Assembly (NCBI GenBank): GCA_016840695.1
Contig: JAEORV010000055.1
Span: 1 to 7,990 of the forward strand
Origin: Promethearchaeota archaeon
GTDB lineage: Archaea; Asgardarchaeota; Lokiarchaeia; Sigyniarchaeales; SOKP01
DNA: 7,990 nt
Direction of reading: 5' to 3'
Part shown: piece after piece, positions 6,832 to 7,990 of the stretch
How the letters are laid out: every line of letters begins with the position of its first letter
Numbering within the stretch: the stretch's first letter is position 1
Made by a program: the position numbers and the translations under genes
Notes under the pieces: model-generated
Database searches by the model: none
What the model was told of the DNA's origin: nothing
The model's input: the letters and a program-made list of their open reading frames with translations, nothing else

Positions 6832-7917
6832 TCATTTTTGATTTAAATATTCGTTCATTTCCACGAAAGAGCTCGTTCTTATCATTGCTGCCTTGAGAAA
6901 TTGGAAACCTATATCGTATGTTGACCCGTCGCCGCCAATGTGAATCACATAGGGAATCTCGTTCTTATATAGTCCTTTTGATTTCAGGATTTTTTTAGTT
7001 ACTGATATAGCCTCTGCGATGGTAGCACCTGACTCGAATAAGTGGTGAACCCATGGAACCTTCCACGAAATAACATTGTCTTTTGCCGTGGATACTTCGA
7101 CGCAACTTGTGTTGTTTACATAAATGATATTGTTCCCGGCTACAGCCGTTGCTGCCGTTGCCATTTGGTTTAACACCATTCCTGCTCCACAACCTGGACA
7201 TAGTCCGTGACCTGGATGCAAGTGCTGTTGCGGTTGTAATCTTTTACGGTCTACTTTATAAAAATCAATTTCTTTTTCCGTACCAAATTGCCTTATCAAG
7301 GATATTAATTTTTCATTGCGTTGTTGGGTGTAGAAAATAATCTCGTCTATTTTCTTTTCCATGAATTTTGGTTTAAATAAATGCTTAAACTTGCCCATCG
7401 ACTTGAGATACTCTACAAACTTGTCTTTATCGATGGTCAGACCGCGATAGTATGAAAATTTAGGAATGCCGTCTTTAACCCGTATGGTATAGAGAGGCCA
7501 ATATCCGCAGTCAGTCGCTAATTTTGAGATTTTAAAAGCGTCCTTAGCACCATGACGCCACCCACGCATGCAAGAAGAATATGATTGAATGAAGGATGAA
7601 CCATTTGACTTGAGTGCATCGGCTACTTTACCCATAAAGTCCGCAGGGTAAGCAGGATTTGTTGTTGCCAAGAATAATGATTTAGTTCCATAAAATGCAA
7701 AAGGAGTCACTAGATCTTGCTTGACTCCAATCTTTCCGGGAATTTTCTCGCCTGCAGGTCCAGTAGTTGTACTTGCAAAGCTAGGCGTCCCCCCCGATTC
7801 CTGAATTCCAGTGTTCATAAATGCTTCGTTGTCGTAGTTAAAGAATAAGACGTTACTCTTTTCTTTTCTTTTAAGAATCTCGTTAAATTCTATAACTTTT
7901 CTCTCTGGTTTGAACAT
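6832..7917 (-). CDS. porB: Pyruvate:ferredoxin oxidoreductase beta subunit (PorB), circularly permuted
   Basis: The 361-residue product is the thiamine-diphosphate and [4Fe-4S] subunit of pyruvate (or a related 2-oxoacid):ferredoxin oxidoreductase, which makes acetyl-CoA and reduced ferredoxin. Every expected motif is present but in reversed order. Residues 21-212 are the family's normal C-terminal half: FFNYDNEAFMNTGIQ, ASTTTGPAG, SSCMRGW (Cys116), CGYWPLY and GKFKHLFKP (175-183). Residues 234-348 are the normal N-terminal half: HPGHGLCPGCG (Cys240, Cys243), NNTSCVEV (Cys272), WKVPWVH and GGDGSTYDIG (328-337). Between them is a linker of about 20-50 residues. In Pyrococcus PorB the GGDGG helix runs straight into NVLYLMYDNEAYMNTG. 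Here that join is where the protein begins and ends. All four cluster cysteines are kept and total length is near normal (about 330 in Pyrococcus). The start at 7917 has a strong ribosome site and abuts porA, as expected for a por operon. It could be a true permutation or an assembly error. Confidence 0.88.
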   Translation of the reverse strand: MFKPERKVIEFNEILKRKEKSNVLFFNYDNEAFMNTGIQESGGTPSFASTTTGPAGEKIPGKIGVKQDLVTPFAFYGTKSLFLATTNPAYPADFMGKVADALKSNGSSFIQSYSSCMRGWRHGAKDAFKISKLATDCGYWPLYTIRVKDGIPKFSYYRGLTIDKDKFVEYLKSMGKFKHLFKPKFMEKKIDEIIFYTQQRNEKLISLIRQFGTEKEIDFYKVDRKRLQPQQHLHPGHGLCPGCGAGMVLNQMATAATAVAGNNIIYVNNTSCVEVSTAKDNVISWKVPWVHHLFESGATIAEAISVTKKILKSKGLYKNEIPYVIHIGGDGSTYDIGFQFLKAAMIRTSSFVEMNEYLNQK

Positions 7918-7990
7918 CTACATATCCACCTCGTGAATTTTAGTTTTCGTTTCTCGTACACCGATATACGTGTACAGTGGTCCTTTCATG
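7918..7990 (-). CDS. porA: Probable C-terminus of pyruvate:ferredoxin oxidoreductase alpha subunit (PorA), partial
   Basis: A frame open to the right edge of the window ends with TAG at 7918-7920, directly against the porB start. The last 23 residues read MKGPLYTYIGVRETKTKIHEVD plus a final Met. They are too few for domain recognition, but the Tyr-Ile-Gly-Val-Arg-Glu stretch resembles the tail of PorA, and porA-porB is the usual archaeal gene order. The identity therefore rests mainly on position. The methionine at 7989 is not taken as a start. The remainder of the por operon (gamma, delta and most of alpha) would lie to the right of the window. Confidence 0.5.
   Translation of the reverse strand, partial: MKGPLYTYIGVRETKTKIHEVDM
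7926..7932 (-). promoter_or_regulatory. Strong Shine-Dalgarno site for the permuted porB
   Basis: GAGGTGG on the - strand lies eight bases before the ATG at 7917, within the last codons of the upstream gene. It fixes the start of the porB-like frame and shows that its unusual N-terminus (MFKPERKVIEFNEILKRKEK) is a real translation start rather than a mis-called one. Confidence 0.8.

Noticed and set aside
6832..7917. An intein or a split gene as the reason for the odd PorB order
   Set aside because: An intein would separate the halves but leave the N-terminal half first. Here the order is reversed, the linker is only about 20-50 residues, and no splicing motifs are seen.
6832..7917. A pseudogene or local inversion in porB
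   Set aside because: Both halves are on the same strand in one uninterrupted frame with all key residues kept, so neither decay nor inversion explains the order.

Overview
The window reads as a stretch of an AT-rich archaeal genome. The evidence is an archaeal-type CoA pathway: a phosphopantothenate synthetase (the archaeal PPS family, formerly DUF137) sits beside an MfnA-type aspartate decarboxylase and a ketopantoate reductase. Other archaeal signs are a hexulose-phosphate-synthase-linked RraA-like domain, a multi-subunit pyruvate:ferredoxin oxidoreductase, U-rich tracts in place of hairpin terminators, and TATA-like boxes. An Asgard or TACK-group archaeon would fit, but the lineage cannot be fixed from this sequence alone.

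Layout. Positions 2-3727 (+ strand) form a compact four-gene cluster. It holds the C-terminal part of a probable bifunctional 3-hexulose-6-phosphate synthase/RraA-like protein (5' end outside the window), ketopantoate reductase, 4-phosphopantoate--beta-alanine ligase and aspartate decarboxylase. The last three make pantoate, make beta-alanine, and (after a pantoate kinase not present here) join them into 4'-phosphopantothenate for CoA. Converging on this cluster from the - strand are two tandem paralogous metal-dependent amidohydrolases (3737-5430, overlapping by ATGA). Next come a YjbQ/UPF0047 protein (5548-5958) and a crotonase-family enzyme (5968-6729), closely spaced on the - strand. The right end (6832-7990, - strand) carries the last codons of a probable porA and a complete porB-like gene.

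The most striking observation is the porB-like gene. It is one intact 361-codon frame with a strong Shine-Dalgarno site, but its two halves are in the reverse of the family order. The half that normally ends the protein (from the YDNEAFMNTGIQ motif to the FKHLFKP motif) comes first. The half that normally begins it (GHxLCPGCG to GGDGSTYDIG) comes last. This is a circular permutation whose new ends fall inside the thiamine-pyrophosphate-binding motif. All four cysteines expected for the proximal [4Fe-4S] cluster and the other motifs I can recognise are kept. It may be a real natural permutation or an assembly artefact, and read mapping would decide.

A second point is the RraA-like/formaldehyde-linked enzyme placed directly before ketopantoate reductase, which raises the untested idea of a link between formaldehyde and ketopantoate formation. 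No tRNA, rRNA, CRISPR array, insertion sequence or long repeat was seen. No gene-free stretch exceeds about 120 bases.
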